A stretch of DNA of 64,000 bases from an uncultured Gammaproteobacteria bacterium. GTDB lineage: Bacteria; Pseudomonadota; Gammaproteobacteria; DRJJ01. The DNA lies in the NCBI GenBank assembly GCA_947258795.1, contig CAMYJU010000006.1, forward strand, positions 1 to 64,000, given 5' to 3'. Below, one piece after another: positions 28,233-36,053 of this stretch (position 1 is its first letter; the number at the start of each line of letters is the position of its first letter). Below the pieces are notes generated by a model, which was given only the letters and a program-made list of their open reading frames with translations, had not been told where the DNA came from and searched no databases. The position numbers and the translations under genes are program-made.

Positions 28233-28516
28233 TACGGTTTTTTATCTGATCCCGGATTTCAAATACGAGTTTGGAGGGATCTTTCTGAATTTCCTGGGTT
28301 AACAGCATGTTTGCTTCCCGTGTATAACCTGCCATGTGTTTGTTACGCGCCTGCTCACGTAACTCATCTGATTCACGAAATACACCCAGGCCTTTCAGTA
28401 GAACCCGCAATTCATTTTCCTGCATCTGTCCTTGTTGGGTGAACTCTACATTTCCGTCCTTGAAAACCAGCAAGCTCGGAATCCCTTACCTCAATTACCA
28501 GTGCTTCTTTAATCAT
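28144..28516 (-). pseudogene. Remnant of a CnoX/YbbN-like thioredoxin with internal deletion
   Basis: From ATG at 28516 about ten codons read as a typical N-terminus (MIKEALVIEV). At 28486-28489 the frame shifts straight into the cis-proline region of a thioredoxin fold (GIPSLLVFKDG), followed by the helical EQARNKHMAG... TPR-like part of CnoX. The N-terminal thioredoxin core, with its active site, about 60 codons, is missing. The end also diverges after about 28270. It follows the SnoaL-like gene by 1-2 bases. Family knowledge: CnoX is a chaperedoxin that works with GroEL and DnaK. Confidence 0.7.
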
Positions 28517-28517
28517 A

Positions 28518-28928
28518 CTATTGCAAAGTCTCGTTTGTCTGTGCTGTTTGTACCAGTGACCCTTGATGCTCGACCATCAGCCATCCATTTGCAAATTTCC
28601 TGTAAACATTGGTTGCTATGACCACGGCCATGACCATACCATTACCCATTATTTCTTCAGAGACGACATGTACCGCACAATCGTCTGATTCGATCTTGTT
28701 GGCAACAGTATAACGAATCTCACCCGGATGGCTGTCAGCCAGTATATGATCCCAGCTCCTTACTACCGCATCCCGGCCGATAATGGCGCCGGATCCCGGG
28801 TGGATACAGATCACATCACCTTCTGCCCATAACGCCGCCATTACCTCCCTGTCCCCACGCATAAAAGCTTCATAGAAGACGGTTTCGGCTTCATCGGGAG
28901 ATTTGATATGGAGAGATGATTTGGGCAT
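28518..28928 (-). CDS. SnoaL/NTF2-like (DUF4440-type) protein
   Basis: A 136-residue cytosolic protein with the NTF2-like fold pattern: helix with AETVFYEAFMRGD, then ALWAEGDVICIHPGSGAIIGRDAV and beta strands to VYRKFANGWLMVEHQGS. Relatives are dimeric binding proteins or small enzymes without a common reaction. It is upstream of, and nearly touching, the decayed cnoX-like gene, so the two once formed an operon. The gene itself looks intact. Confidence 0.8.
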   Translation of the reverse strand: MPKSSLHIKSPDEAETVFYEAFMRGDREVMAALWAEGDVICIHPGSGAIIGRDAVVRSWDHILADSHPGEIRYTVANKIESDDCAVHVVSEEIMGNGMVMAVVIATNVYRKFANGWLMVEHQGSLVQTAQTNETLQ

Positions 28929-29240
28929 TTGTTATAAATATATGTGTGTAATATATAAATACAAGTGTCATTTTGTATAGCATAGAAATAACAAGAATTT
29001 GTCAAAATCCCGGCCGATACACGGATATATTACCTACAGTTACCCGGTCGAACAGCCGATAGAACTTGTTGTATTCAGGGTATCCATGATCATATTCTAA
29101 ATTTATATTTTATAACATATTGTTTTATTTAGTTTTTATATTATTTGCACTAACAATCATCGTGGCAAATATCTATTCAGTTTGTGTTCAGCCAAGTTCT
29201 GTTTTAATTACTCTGCAACATTCTGAAAGAGGGTAACGCT
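28929..29240. other. AT-rich intergenic region
   Basis: About 310 bp between divergent genes. It contains long A/T runs and no recognised gene, operator or RNA structure. The AGAGGG ribosome site of the next gene lies at its right end. Confidence 0.4.
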
Positions 29241-30065
29241 ATGCACAGTCGTATTCATAAACGGTTCCAATTATCACAACACAGCATCATTAGATTAGGT
29301 CTGATATCGCTTGTCATAATCAGTATAGGCGGCTGTGTCACCAATACGCGGCATGGCGATGACTACGGATATTACAGCGGATATTCTCCTGCCCCTGTTA
29401 CCAGGTATTATGAGTACTACTACTATCCGGAACAGAATATCTATTACGATATCCATCATCATGTATACCATTACTATCACTATGACAGGGGATGGATAAT
29501 CGTAAAACAGCTGCCAAGACACATTCACCTGTCCCACAGGTACAATAAGAAACTGAAGTACCGTCACAGCCGGCCATGGACTGAGTCACATGGACATAAA
29601 CAGCACCATATGCACCATGATAAACCTCATGCTCACCGCCCGCACGGTGATCGTCCCCATGCCGATCGTCCACACAACCGGCCGCACGGTGATCGTCCCC
29701 ATGCCGATCGTCCACACAACCGGCCACACGGTGATCGTCCCCATGCCGATCGTCCGCACAACCGGCCGCAGGGTGATCGTCCCCATGCCGATCGTCCGCA
29801 CAACCGGCCACAGGGTGATCGTCCCCATGCCGATCGTCCACACAACCGGCCGCACGGCGAGCGTCCCCATGCCGATCGTCCGCCTAATCGCCCAAATGGC
29901 GAAGAAACCATAAACTACCGTGTCAAAAAAGAAGCCAGGCAAGACAAATCAGGCAAACAGAAAGGGAAGAATCGTAAAGAGCATCGGAATTCACACCGGA
30001 ATGCCGATAAAAAGGAATACAATTTGAACGAAAAAGAGCGAAAAGAGCGAAAAGAAGAAGACTAG
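29241..30065 (+). CDS. Histidine/proline-rich repeat lipoprotein
   Basis: A 274-residue protein with a lipoprotein signal (IISIGGC). A Tyr-rich stretch (residues about 40-90) is followed by a His-rich region and six copies of a 14-residue unit HGDRPHADRPHNRP (codons 135-218). The tail is Lys/Glu/Arg-rich. The spaced histidines suggest metal binding (nickel, zinc or copper), as in other His-rich proteins; this is inferred from composition. The lipid anchor points to an envelope location. Antisense open frames across the repeats are shadows of the periodic sequence. Confidence 0.75.
   Translation: MHSRIHKRFQLSQHSIIRLGLISLVIISIGGCVTNTRHGDDYGYYSGYSPAPVTRYYEYYYYPEQNIYYDIHHHVYHYYHYDRGWIIVKQLPRHIHLSHRYNKKLKYRHSRPWTESHGHKQHHMHHDKPHAHRPHGDRPHADRPHNRPHGDRPHADRPHNRPHGDRPHADRPHNRPQGDRPHADRPHNRPQGDRPHADRPHNRPHGERPHADRPPNRPNGEETINYRVKKEARQDKSGKQKGKNRKEHRNSHRNADKKEYNLNEKERKERKEED
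29643..29894 (+). repeat. Six tandem 42-bp repeats inside the His-rich lipoprotein gene
   Basis: The period is 42 bp (14 codons), so copy-number changes keep the frame. The first copies are nearly identical at the DNA level and differ mostly at single bases (CAC/CAG, CCA/CCG). The last copy is more diverged. Confidence 0.9.
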
Positions 30066-30074
30066 CTCCGTAGT

Positions 30075-30116
30075 ACAGGGTCAGGGAACTTTCCTAGGAT
30101 GAGTTCTCTGACCTGT
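30075..30116. terminator. Convergent hairpin between the His-rich gene and the DUF1499 gene
   Basis: A long imperfect inverted repeat: arms at 30075-30090 and 30102-30116, with the outer part ACAGG/CCTGT. It covers the last codons of the minus-strand gene. No strong T run follows on the plus side, so it is a weaker or bidirectional terminator candidate. Confidence 0.45.
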
Positions 30117-30558
30117 AACTTGATCGTATACGCTCCACACGCTGCCGGTTAGCCCCCAGGTCCGACTTACCTACCCGGGATGCTGATCGAATATGGATAA
30201 GACTGCTTTCACTGTCCAGTCGTAACTCAACATCATCAACAAAGCGCATCAATGGTGTCACATATTGAGCGTGCAGATAACCTTCATTCTCTGCCGTAAT
30301 TTTGCCGCCTGTTTCGATAATAATCAGCTTTAGGCGATGCCAGGCATCCTCTGCTGTTGTGCTATACGCTAGCGGCTCAATAAAAGCCTTTTCATCAGGT
30401 CGTTCACTGCATACACAATTCGTAGATTGCGGACATGCACGCAACTGTTGTTCGATCAGCCCAAGCACAGGCTGTTTACGGGAAGCAACAGACAGCATGA
30501 TCAATGCAACAATAATAATCAGAGCAAGACTGATAATGATATAAAACAGTATTTTCAT
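30094..30558 (-). CDS. DUF1499-family membrane-anchored protein
   Basis: The protein is 154 residues from the ATG at 30558, which places the hydrophobic segment at the very start (MKILFYIIISLALI). The longer ORF start at 30639 adds basic residues with no ribosome site. The DUF1499 pattern is clear: LRACPQSTNCVCSERPDE, then YVTPLMRFVDDVELRLD, and RSASRVGKSDLGANRQRVERI. The function of the family is not established. It is anchored by one membrane segment with the domain probably outside the cytoplasm. Confidence 0.85.
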   Translation of the reverse strand: MKILFYIIISLALIIIVALIMLSVASRKQPVLGLIEQQLRACPQSTNCVCSERPDEKAFIEPLAYSTTAEDAWHRLKLIIIETGGKITAENEGYLHAQYVTPLMRFVDDVELRLDSESSLIHIRSASRVGKSDLGANRQRVERIRSSYRSENSS

Positions 30559-30747
30559 ACCAATATTTTCAATAATTTCCCAGGCAGTTGCCAGTATATC
30601 AACACAATTATTCTTACATTTTTTAAGCCTCACCATCACATCACATACACCATGCCCGGTGTATGGTTATTATCTGATCATCACGCTTGATCGTAGTATC
30701 TATTAATTCTAGACTGTCATTAACAACAAAAAGCAGAGGGATAAGCA

Positions 30748-31716
30748 ATGAGCATACAGCGTGCAGCATTCACCAGTATTGTTTCTCTACTCCTGACCAC
30801 TCTGGCAATGCCGGTCAGTGTACAGGCCAAGGAACGTGTAGTATTCAGCGGTGGCCCGGCGGGTGGCACCTTCCAGGTGGTCGCCAATGCGATCCAGGTC
30901 TATAAGCCCATTAAGAAGTCGAAGGATTTCAGGGTCAAGGCCCAGTCTTCAGCCGGTTCGGTGGAAAACCTGCGCAAGGTTAACTCCAGCAAGGCACAAA
31001 TGGGCGTGGTTTACTCCGGTCATGTTTACCTGGGTCGAAACGGCAAGATGAAAAATGACACGCGCAAGTATGAAAATGTCATGGCCGTCGCCTGGCTGTA
31101 TGGCGCGCCAGCACAGTTAATCGTACGCAAGGGGTCGGGTATCAAGTCCGTCAAGGACCTGGTTGGTAAAAAGGTTGGTGTCGGCAATGCCGGCTCCGGT
31201 GCCTTTGCAAACTGTGAATTGTTTTTCACCCACCTCGGCATCTGGGACAAGATCGAGCGTAATGCAATGGGCTACAACGATGCCGCGCAGGCCTTCGGTA
31301 ACAATCAGCTGGATGCATTCTGGCTGTTCACCGCGTTTCCCAGTGGTGCTGTGATCATGGCGGCCCAGACCAACGATATTGATATGATCAACCTCGGCAA
31401 GGACGCGACCGATTCCGGCTTTTTCGACCAGTATCCATACTTCTCTAAAATCACGGTACCAGCTGAAACCTATCGTGGTGTCGGCTATGAAAGCCCGTCA
31501 TTCCAGGATTCCGCCCTGTGGGTGGCCAACTCAAAAGTCTCCGCCGATACCGTCTATAAGATGCTGTCTGCCATCTACACGGATGAAGGCCTGGCTCATA
31601 TGAGAGCACAGAAAAAGACGTTCAAGAACATGAGCCTGAAGACCGGCACTCAGGGCGTCGTCACGCCCTGGCATCCTGGTGCAATCAAATTCTGGAAAGA
31701 AAAAGGCATGATGTAA
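30748..31716 (+). CDS. TAXI-family TRAP transporter solute-binding protein
   Basis: A 322-residue periplasmic protein. AGAGGG lies before the ATG at 30748, and a signal peptide ends near VQA-K. The opening FSGGPAGGTFQVVANAI is the TAXI signature, and the binding lobes follow (KKVGVGNAGSGAFANCE, DAFWLFTAFPSGAVI). It should capture a small organic acid or amino acid and deliver it to the fused permease encoded next. A hairpin terminator lies between the two genes, which would give more binding protein than permease. Ligand unknown. Confidence 0.92.
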   Translation: MSIQRAAFTSIVSLLLTTLAMPVSVQAKERVVFSGGPAGGTFQVVANAIQVYKPIKKSKDFRVKAQSSAGSVENLRKVNSSKAQMGVVYSGHVYLGRNGKMKNDTRKYENVMAVAWLYGAPAQLIVRKGSGIKSVKDLVGKKVGVGNAGSGAFANCELFFTHLGIWDKIERNAMGYNDAAQAFGNNQLDAFWLFTAFPSGAVIMAAQTNDIDMINLGKDATDSGFFDQYPYFSKITVPAETYRGVGYESPSFQDSALWVANSKVSADTVYKMLSAIYTDEGLAHMRAQKKTFKNMSLKTGTQGVVTPWHPGAIKFWKEKGMM

Positions 31717-31729
31717 GCATTAGCAGGCG

Positions 31730-31756
31730 GGCCCGGATGATAAAACCGGGCCTTTT
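31730..31756 (+). terminator. Attenuating terminator between TAXI binding protein and permease
   Basis: GGCCCGG (31730-31736) pairs with CCGGGCC (31746-31752) around a 9-base loop and is followed by TTTT. It lies within a co-directional gene pair, so partial read-through is expected. Confidence 0.75.
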
Positions 31757-31805
31757 GGTTGAACTGGCCTGACAGGTTCTGAAAACAACAACCCAGAGGA
31801 ATCAC

Positions 31806-33527
31806 GTGCGCGCAGAGCAATTGAATAAAATCGAACTGCTGCTGTTCGATCTGCTAGCTCTGGCACTGGTATTATTCTATTCCTATTCGGCGGTCATTGC
31901 TCCGGCCGCCACCCAGTGGCATCGCGGCATTTACGTCGTCATTACCTACGTACTGGTATTCCTGCTGTATCGCTCACCGGGCCAGCTTGGCCGTGTCTGG
32001 GATTATTGTCTAATGGTGGTATCAGTTATCACACTAGGCTACTGGATACTGAACTTTGAGGCGATCAACTATCGCGTCGGTGCAGAAACCCCAGTCGACC
32101 AGTGGATTGCTATGGCTGGTGTACTGGTTGGCATTGAGGTCGCACGCCGGGTAGTCGGTAATGTCTTCGTGATTATTGGCACGATCATGCTGCTGTATGG
32201 TGTATTCGGTGAGTATGCCCCTGAACTGATCTCCCATGCCGGCGACACCTTTCCATATCTATGCACCAGTATCTTCTATAAAAGTGACGGCGTGTTCGGC
32301 ATCATGGCCAATGTACTGGCTACCTATATTATCCTGTTTGTGATTTTTGGTGCCTTTCTTGAAAAAAGTGGCGCCCAGCGCTTTTTCATCGACTTTCCGC
32401 TGGCCGCCGTCGGACATAAGATCGGCGGACCGGCCAAGGTCTCGGTTATTGCCAGCGGGCTGTTCGGGTCCATTTCCGGTAGTGCCATTGCCAACACTGT
32501 CTCAACCGGTGCGTTTACCATCCCAATGATGAAAAAGGCCGGCTTCAAGCCGCATGTCGCCGGCGGGATCGAACCTGCCTCTTCCATAGGCGGGATGTTC
32601 ATGCCCCCGATCATGGGTGCTGGTGGTTTCATTATGGCTGAGATGACCGGTCTGCCCTACTCACACATCATGCTGGTCGCGATATTCCCGGCGCTGATGT
32701 ATTTCTTCAGCGTATTCATGATGGTGCATTACCATGCGAAAAAGCACCAGATAGTCGGTGAAAGAAGCGGCGAAAATGCCATGGATATCCTGCGCACGGA
32801 ATGGTTCTATGTCTTGCCATTGGTGGTTATTACCATCCTGATGTTGATGGGCTACTCTCCGGGTTATTCCGCGATCCTCGGTATCGTAACCTGTATTGTT
32901 GTCAGCTGGTTCAAAAAAGACACACGTATCGGCCTGAAAGAATTTGTAATGGCCTCACGTGCAGGTGCCGAGTCCAGTCTGAAAATCGGTGCAACCGTCG
33001 GTGTAATCGGGATTATTATCGGTGTGCTGACCTACAGCGGGCTGGTGCTGACCTTCGCCGACATCGTCATAGAACTGGCCGATGGCGAACTGTACCTGAC
33101 CATAATCCTGATTGCACTGGCCTCCTTGATCCTGGGCATGGGCGTTCCGGTAACCGCCGCCTATTTGATTACTGCCGTGGTCGCCGTACCGGCCCTGACC
33201 CACCTGGGTGTCAACGAAATCGCCGCTCACATGATCGTATACTGGCTGTCGCAGGACTCCAATATCACCCCACCGGTGTGTATCGCTGCCTTCGCCGGCG
33301 CAACAATCGCCAAGGCCAATATGTGGGCCACCGCCTGGGTGGCATTCAAGTTTGCCAAATTCCTGTACCTGGCACCGTTTATTTTCGGTTATGTCCCGGC
33401 ATTTTCACTCAATGGCAGCGCCACCGATATTCTCACCACCTTCGTATTGGTGTTCTTCGGCACCTGGGCCTATAGCTATCTGTTAAGTGGTATCTGGTTG
33501 AAGTGGTTCAGAAAAGCAACAGCATGA
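31806..33527 (+). CDS. TRAP transporter fused permease (4TM plus 12TM)
   Basis: A 573-residue polytopic protein with a GTG start at 31806 behind AGAGGA. It is typical of the fused DctQM permeases that pair with TAXI binding proteins. Signatures include SGSAIANTVSTGAFTIP, PASSIGGMFMPPIMGAGGFIMAE and GMGVPVTAAYLI. It should use a sodium or proton gradient to import the ligand delivered by the upstream protein. The thioredoxin-like gene overlaps its stop by 4 bp. Confidence 0.92.
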   Translation: MRAEQLNKIELLLFDLLALALVLFYSYSAVIAPAATQWHRGIYVVITYVLVFLLYRSPGQLGRVWDYCLMVVSVITLGYWILNFEAINYRVGAETPVDQWIAMAGVLVGIEVARRVVGNVFVIIGTIMLLYGVFGEYAPELISHAGDTFPYLCTSIFYKSDGVFGIMANVLATYIILFVIFGAFLEKSGAQRFFIDFPLAAVGHKIGGPAKVSVIASGLFGSISGSAIANTVSTGAFTIPMMKKAGFKPHVAGGIEPASSIGGMFMPPIMGAGGFIMAEMTGLPYSHIMLVAIFPALMYFFSVFMMVHYHAKKHQIVGERSGENAMDILRTEWFYVLPLVVITILMLMGYSPGYSAILGIVTCIVVSWFKKDTRIGLKEFVMASRAGAESSLKIGATVGVIGIIIGVLTYSGLVLTFADIVIELADGELYLTIILIALASLILGMGVPVTAAYLITAVVAVPALTHLGVNEIAAHMIVYWLSQDSNITPPVCIAAFAGATIAKANMWATAWVAFKFAKFLYLAPFIFGYVPAFSLNGSATDILTTFVLVFFGTWAYSYLLSGIWLKWFRKATA

Positions 33528-33979
33528 TGAAAACCCGGTTCAATATAAAACCGTATATATTACCGACGCTGATTATCATATTACTGGCGATATTCTCGAG
33601 ACAATATTCACCATACAACATCCCAGAGGAAATACTAACACTAAAGGAAGACAGCATTCTCAATGAGATAAAGAATTCCAATGGCTACCTGCTGGTTCAT
33701 TTCAGTTCTTACGACCCAAACTGCGGCTACTGTGCGCGCTCCAATCCATACATAGACAAACTGGCCAAGCAGTATGTTTCCAGACTCAAGGTTGCGCGCC
33801 TGACCTGGGAACCGTGGACTGACTACGTTAAATCTGTCGAAATCGAAACACAGTTCAGAATACGCGGCATCCCGTTGTACATACTCTATCAAGATGGTCA
33901 GGAACTCTGGCATGGCCACGGTTTTACCGAGGCAACACTAGAAAAACTGGAGTCGCTGTTGGTGCAATGTTGCAGCTAG
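33524..33979 (+). CDS. Membrane-anchored thioredoxin-like protein with CGYC active site
   Basis: The protein is about 151 residues from the overlapping ATG at 33524. A membrane segment at about residues 10-26 is followed by a thioredoxin fold with NCGYCARSNPY as the redox pair and RGIPLYILYQDG as the cis-proline loop. The domain should face the periplasm and exchange thiols or disulfides. The 4-bp overlap with the TRAP permease means coupled translation, which is unusual for this transporter type. A role in maintaining the transporter or its binding protein is only inferred. Confidence 0.8.
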   Translation: MMKTRFNIKPYILPTLIIILLAIFSRQYSPYNIPEEILTLKEDSILNEIKNSNGYLLVHFSSYDPNCGYCARSNPYIDKLAKQYVSRLKVARLTWEPWTDYVKSVEIETQFRIRGIPLYILYQDGQELWHGHGFTEATLEKLESLLVQCCS

Positions 33980-34080
33980 CTATACACCTGAAGAACTGAA
34001 CACAATAGTGACACCCTGGTCACACATGACGCAATCATTATCGTAGCAAGCAGTGTCCTGTTTATTCGCAGCCAGATCAA

Positions 34081-35046
34081 TCAGTAGCGACAAGGCTGAC
34101 ACAGGCTTTGATGGCCTGGTAAAGATCGTACTGGCGGTTGCCAGCTGACTGTCGATCTGTAAACACCCACTTTTCTACGTTTTACTGTTCTTCGCTTTGA
34201 TACACGTTCAGATTCCTGATCCAGCTCGTTACTGGCAAGGCCGGCGACCTTGCGATTCGGCCAGTAGTCGCCATGGTCGGCATTTTCCAGCAAGATGTTG
34301 CGCAGCCTGAGCCGATTTGGGTCCTGATAGCCCGTGCCTTTCAGGCCGATTGCGCGATGCTCCGACCAGCTCAACCAATAGCGCGGATTTCTGGCCCTCT
34401 CGAATAATTGCCCGGGGCGGAAAAACAGGCGTAAGGTTTTATCCTGGTCGGAGAACAGAAAATATAGCTTCCTGGGTATCCGGGCCCCGACTTCCAGCTC
34501 CTCACCAGGGCGAATCATATATCTGGGTACAGCCGCGGCCATGAGCATGACCAGTGAAATCCTGGGGCGCCTGGCTGGATCCTGGTTTGCAAGTACCGTT
34601 AAGGCTTCCAGTGTCAGTCGACAACCCAGTGAATGGGCGATGATACTAATATCCGGCTTCAATCCCGGGCGTGCTGATAACATTGATAAAAATTCGGCTA
34701 ACCGGTATGCACTGTTACGCGCAGAGTTGATTTGAGCTGGATACGACAGGGCTGAGAATCCTGACTCTATCGGTGAGCGCTTTGTCCGTACACGCTGACT
34801 GAACAGGCGGTAAGTACCATCTCCGGGCCAGAAGAACCGCCCTGTCTGAGGAACACCCAGGCTTATATGTGTTGTGAACTTCAGATAGCTTTCGCATGCC
34901 GCACACAGCGCCACATTAAAACCATGGATCAGGATCAGTAGACGTGGAAAATAACGCGTCCAGTATCTGGGAACCTCTTGTACCGTCCGGGTTACAGGGC
35001 CACCCACATATCGCTCACGTACCGACAGGTCACCGGACGATTTCAT
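34081..35046 (-). CDS. Alpha/beta hydrolase of DUF900/esterase type
   Basis: A 321-residue protein without a signal peptide. It has the hydrolase opening strand with LLILIHGFNV (oxyanion region) and the nucleophile elbow IIAHSLGCRL. A histidine in NADHGDYWP near the end fits the third catalytic residue. The C-terminal about 50 residues are basic and look disordered. It starts 3 bp after the stop of the membrane protein gene at 35050-35946, so they are coupled. Substrate unknown. Confidence 0.75.
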   Translation of the reverse strand: MKSSGDLSVRERYVGGPVTRTVQEVPRYWTRYFPRLLILIHGFNVALCAACESYLKFTTHISLGVPQTGRFFWPGDGTYRLFSQRVRTKRSPIESGFSALSYPAQINSARNSAYRLAEFLSMLSARPGLKPDISIIAHSLGCRLTLEALTVLANQDPARRPRISLVMLMAAAVPRYMIRPGEELEVGARIPRKLYFLFSDQDKTLRLFFRPGQLFERARNPRYWLSWSEHRAIGLKGTGYQDPNRLRLRNILLENADHGDYWPNRKVAGLASNELDQESERVSKRRTVKRRKVGVYRSTVSWQPPVRSLPGHQSLCQPCRY

Positions 35047-35049
35047 CTA

Positions 35050-35946
35050 TCAATCCCTGGAACGTAGTGACTGCATCGCGACAAACAGGTCACGTAACAC
35101 GGTTGCAACATAACCACCCAGCACACCAATCACAATCAATACCAATAACTCACCCGGTTCGTCAGTTAGCTTGGGAACCTGCTGACGACCAATCAGTGTC
35201 ACGATCACTATCCCGGATATGACAGCCATAAACCGCTGGATATAGGCCCATGCACCGCTTAATCGATAATGAATCTCGTCGATATTCTCTTCTATTCGGG
35301 ATGCCACCGCTTCTCTTGCACTAATGGTATTAGCAATTAGCTGTTCCAGAGTGTCTTTATGAATTTCACCACCTCTGGCAGCTTCTGATTCGATGACACT
35401 TCCGATCACCGCGTACATCTGATCCTGTGGTCTGGCACCTGCGGACAGGGTCAGAAAAAGTTCCAGTTTCTCGAGGGGGTTCTCCAACACACCCTGGACT
35501 GCGGCACCGAGCTGACCGGTAAAACGCTCAGCAGGAAGGTTCAGATAGCTGGCGCGGCCCTTGCTGAGCGTTGCACGAGACAGCCTGCTGACGATTTCCC
35601 TGTTTTTTATTGCTTGAGATCCATATTTCAGGTCTTTAAGCTGCTTCTCGGTGCTAAACAAAACTGATTCAACCTCACTGGGTTGTTTCTGAGCATACTG
35701 TGACCAGTGTAGTTCTGTCTGCTTGAAAAAAAGCGTCATGGAATCTGTGTAGTGAGCCCACACCCAAAACCACATACGGATATACTGGTACAGACGGCGA
35801 AGTGGAAGTAATTCCTTGAGTACCTGGATAATGATCATCACTACCAACGCCACCAGAACCAGGCCGCCGAACATTAGCCACATGATGTCGACCAACTCAT
35901 CCAGCCGGCCAGCCAGATGCACCAATGCGCTCATTTCGCTCGCCAC
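35050..35946 (-). CDS. Membrane protein of unknown function with cytosolic helical domain
   Basis: About 298 residues. The GTG at 35946 stands 6 bases behind an AGGGAGG site and is preferred over the GTG at 35952, which directly abuts it. A membrane segment lies at about residues 24-44, then a long helical, charged region, then two further membrane segments at about 235-255 and 265-290. No named domain is recognised. The next gene, 3 bp downstream, encodes an alpha/beta hydrolase, so the two probably act together at the inner membrane. Confidence 0.65.
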   Translation of the reverse strand: MASEMSALVHLAGRLDELVDIMWLMFGGLVLVALVVMIIIQVLKELLPLRRLYQYIRMWFWVWAHYTDSMTLFFKQTELHWSQYAQKQPSEVESVLFSTEKQLKDLKYGSQAIKNREIVSRLSRATLSKGRASYLNLPAERFTGQLGAAVQGVLENPLEKLELFLTLSAGARPQDQMYAVIGSVIESEAARGGEIHKDTLEQLIANTISAREAVASRIEENIDEIHYRLSGAWAYIQRFMAVISGIVIVTLIGRQQVPKLTDEPGELLVLIVIGVLGGYVATVLRDLFVAMQSLRSRD

Positions 35947-36053
35947 AGCCACCCTCCCTTATGAAATACTGGTTAAGTCTAGCGCGTAACCCAATGATTC
36001 GGAATCCAGGTGCGGCGCGCAGAGAATGGCTGGATCCCTCACTGGTCCGAATT

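Noticed and set aside
29643-29894. CRISPR array
   Set aside because: The repeats are directly tandem with no unique spacers and lie in frame within a coding gene.
29398-29942. Long minus-strand and second-frame plus-strand ORFs across the repeat region
   Set aside because: They arise because a 42-bp period without stops is open in several frames. Their predicted products are low-complexity, and only the plus-strand lipoprotein has a signal peptide and ribosome site.
32801-33475. 224-codon plus-strand ORF
   Set aside because: It is out of frame inside the TRAP permease gene; its composition is Arg/Cys-rich and not protein-like.
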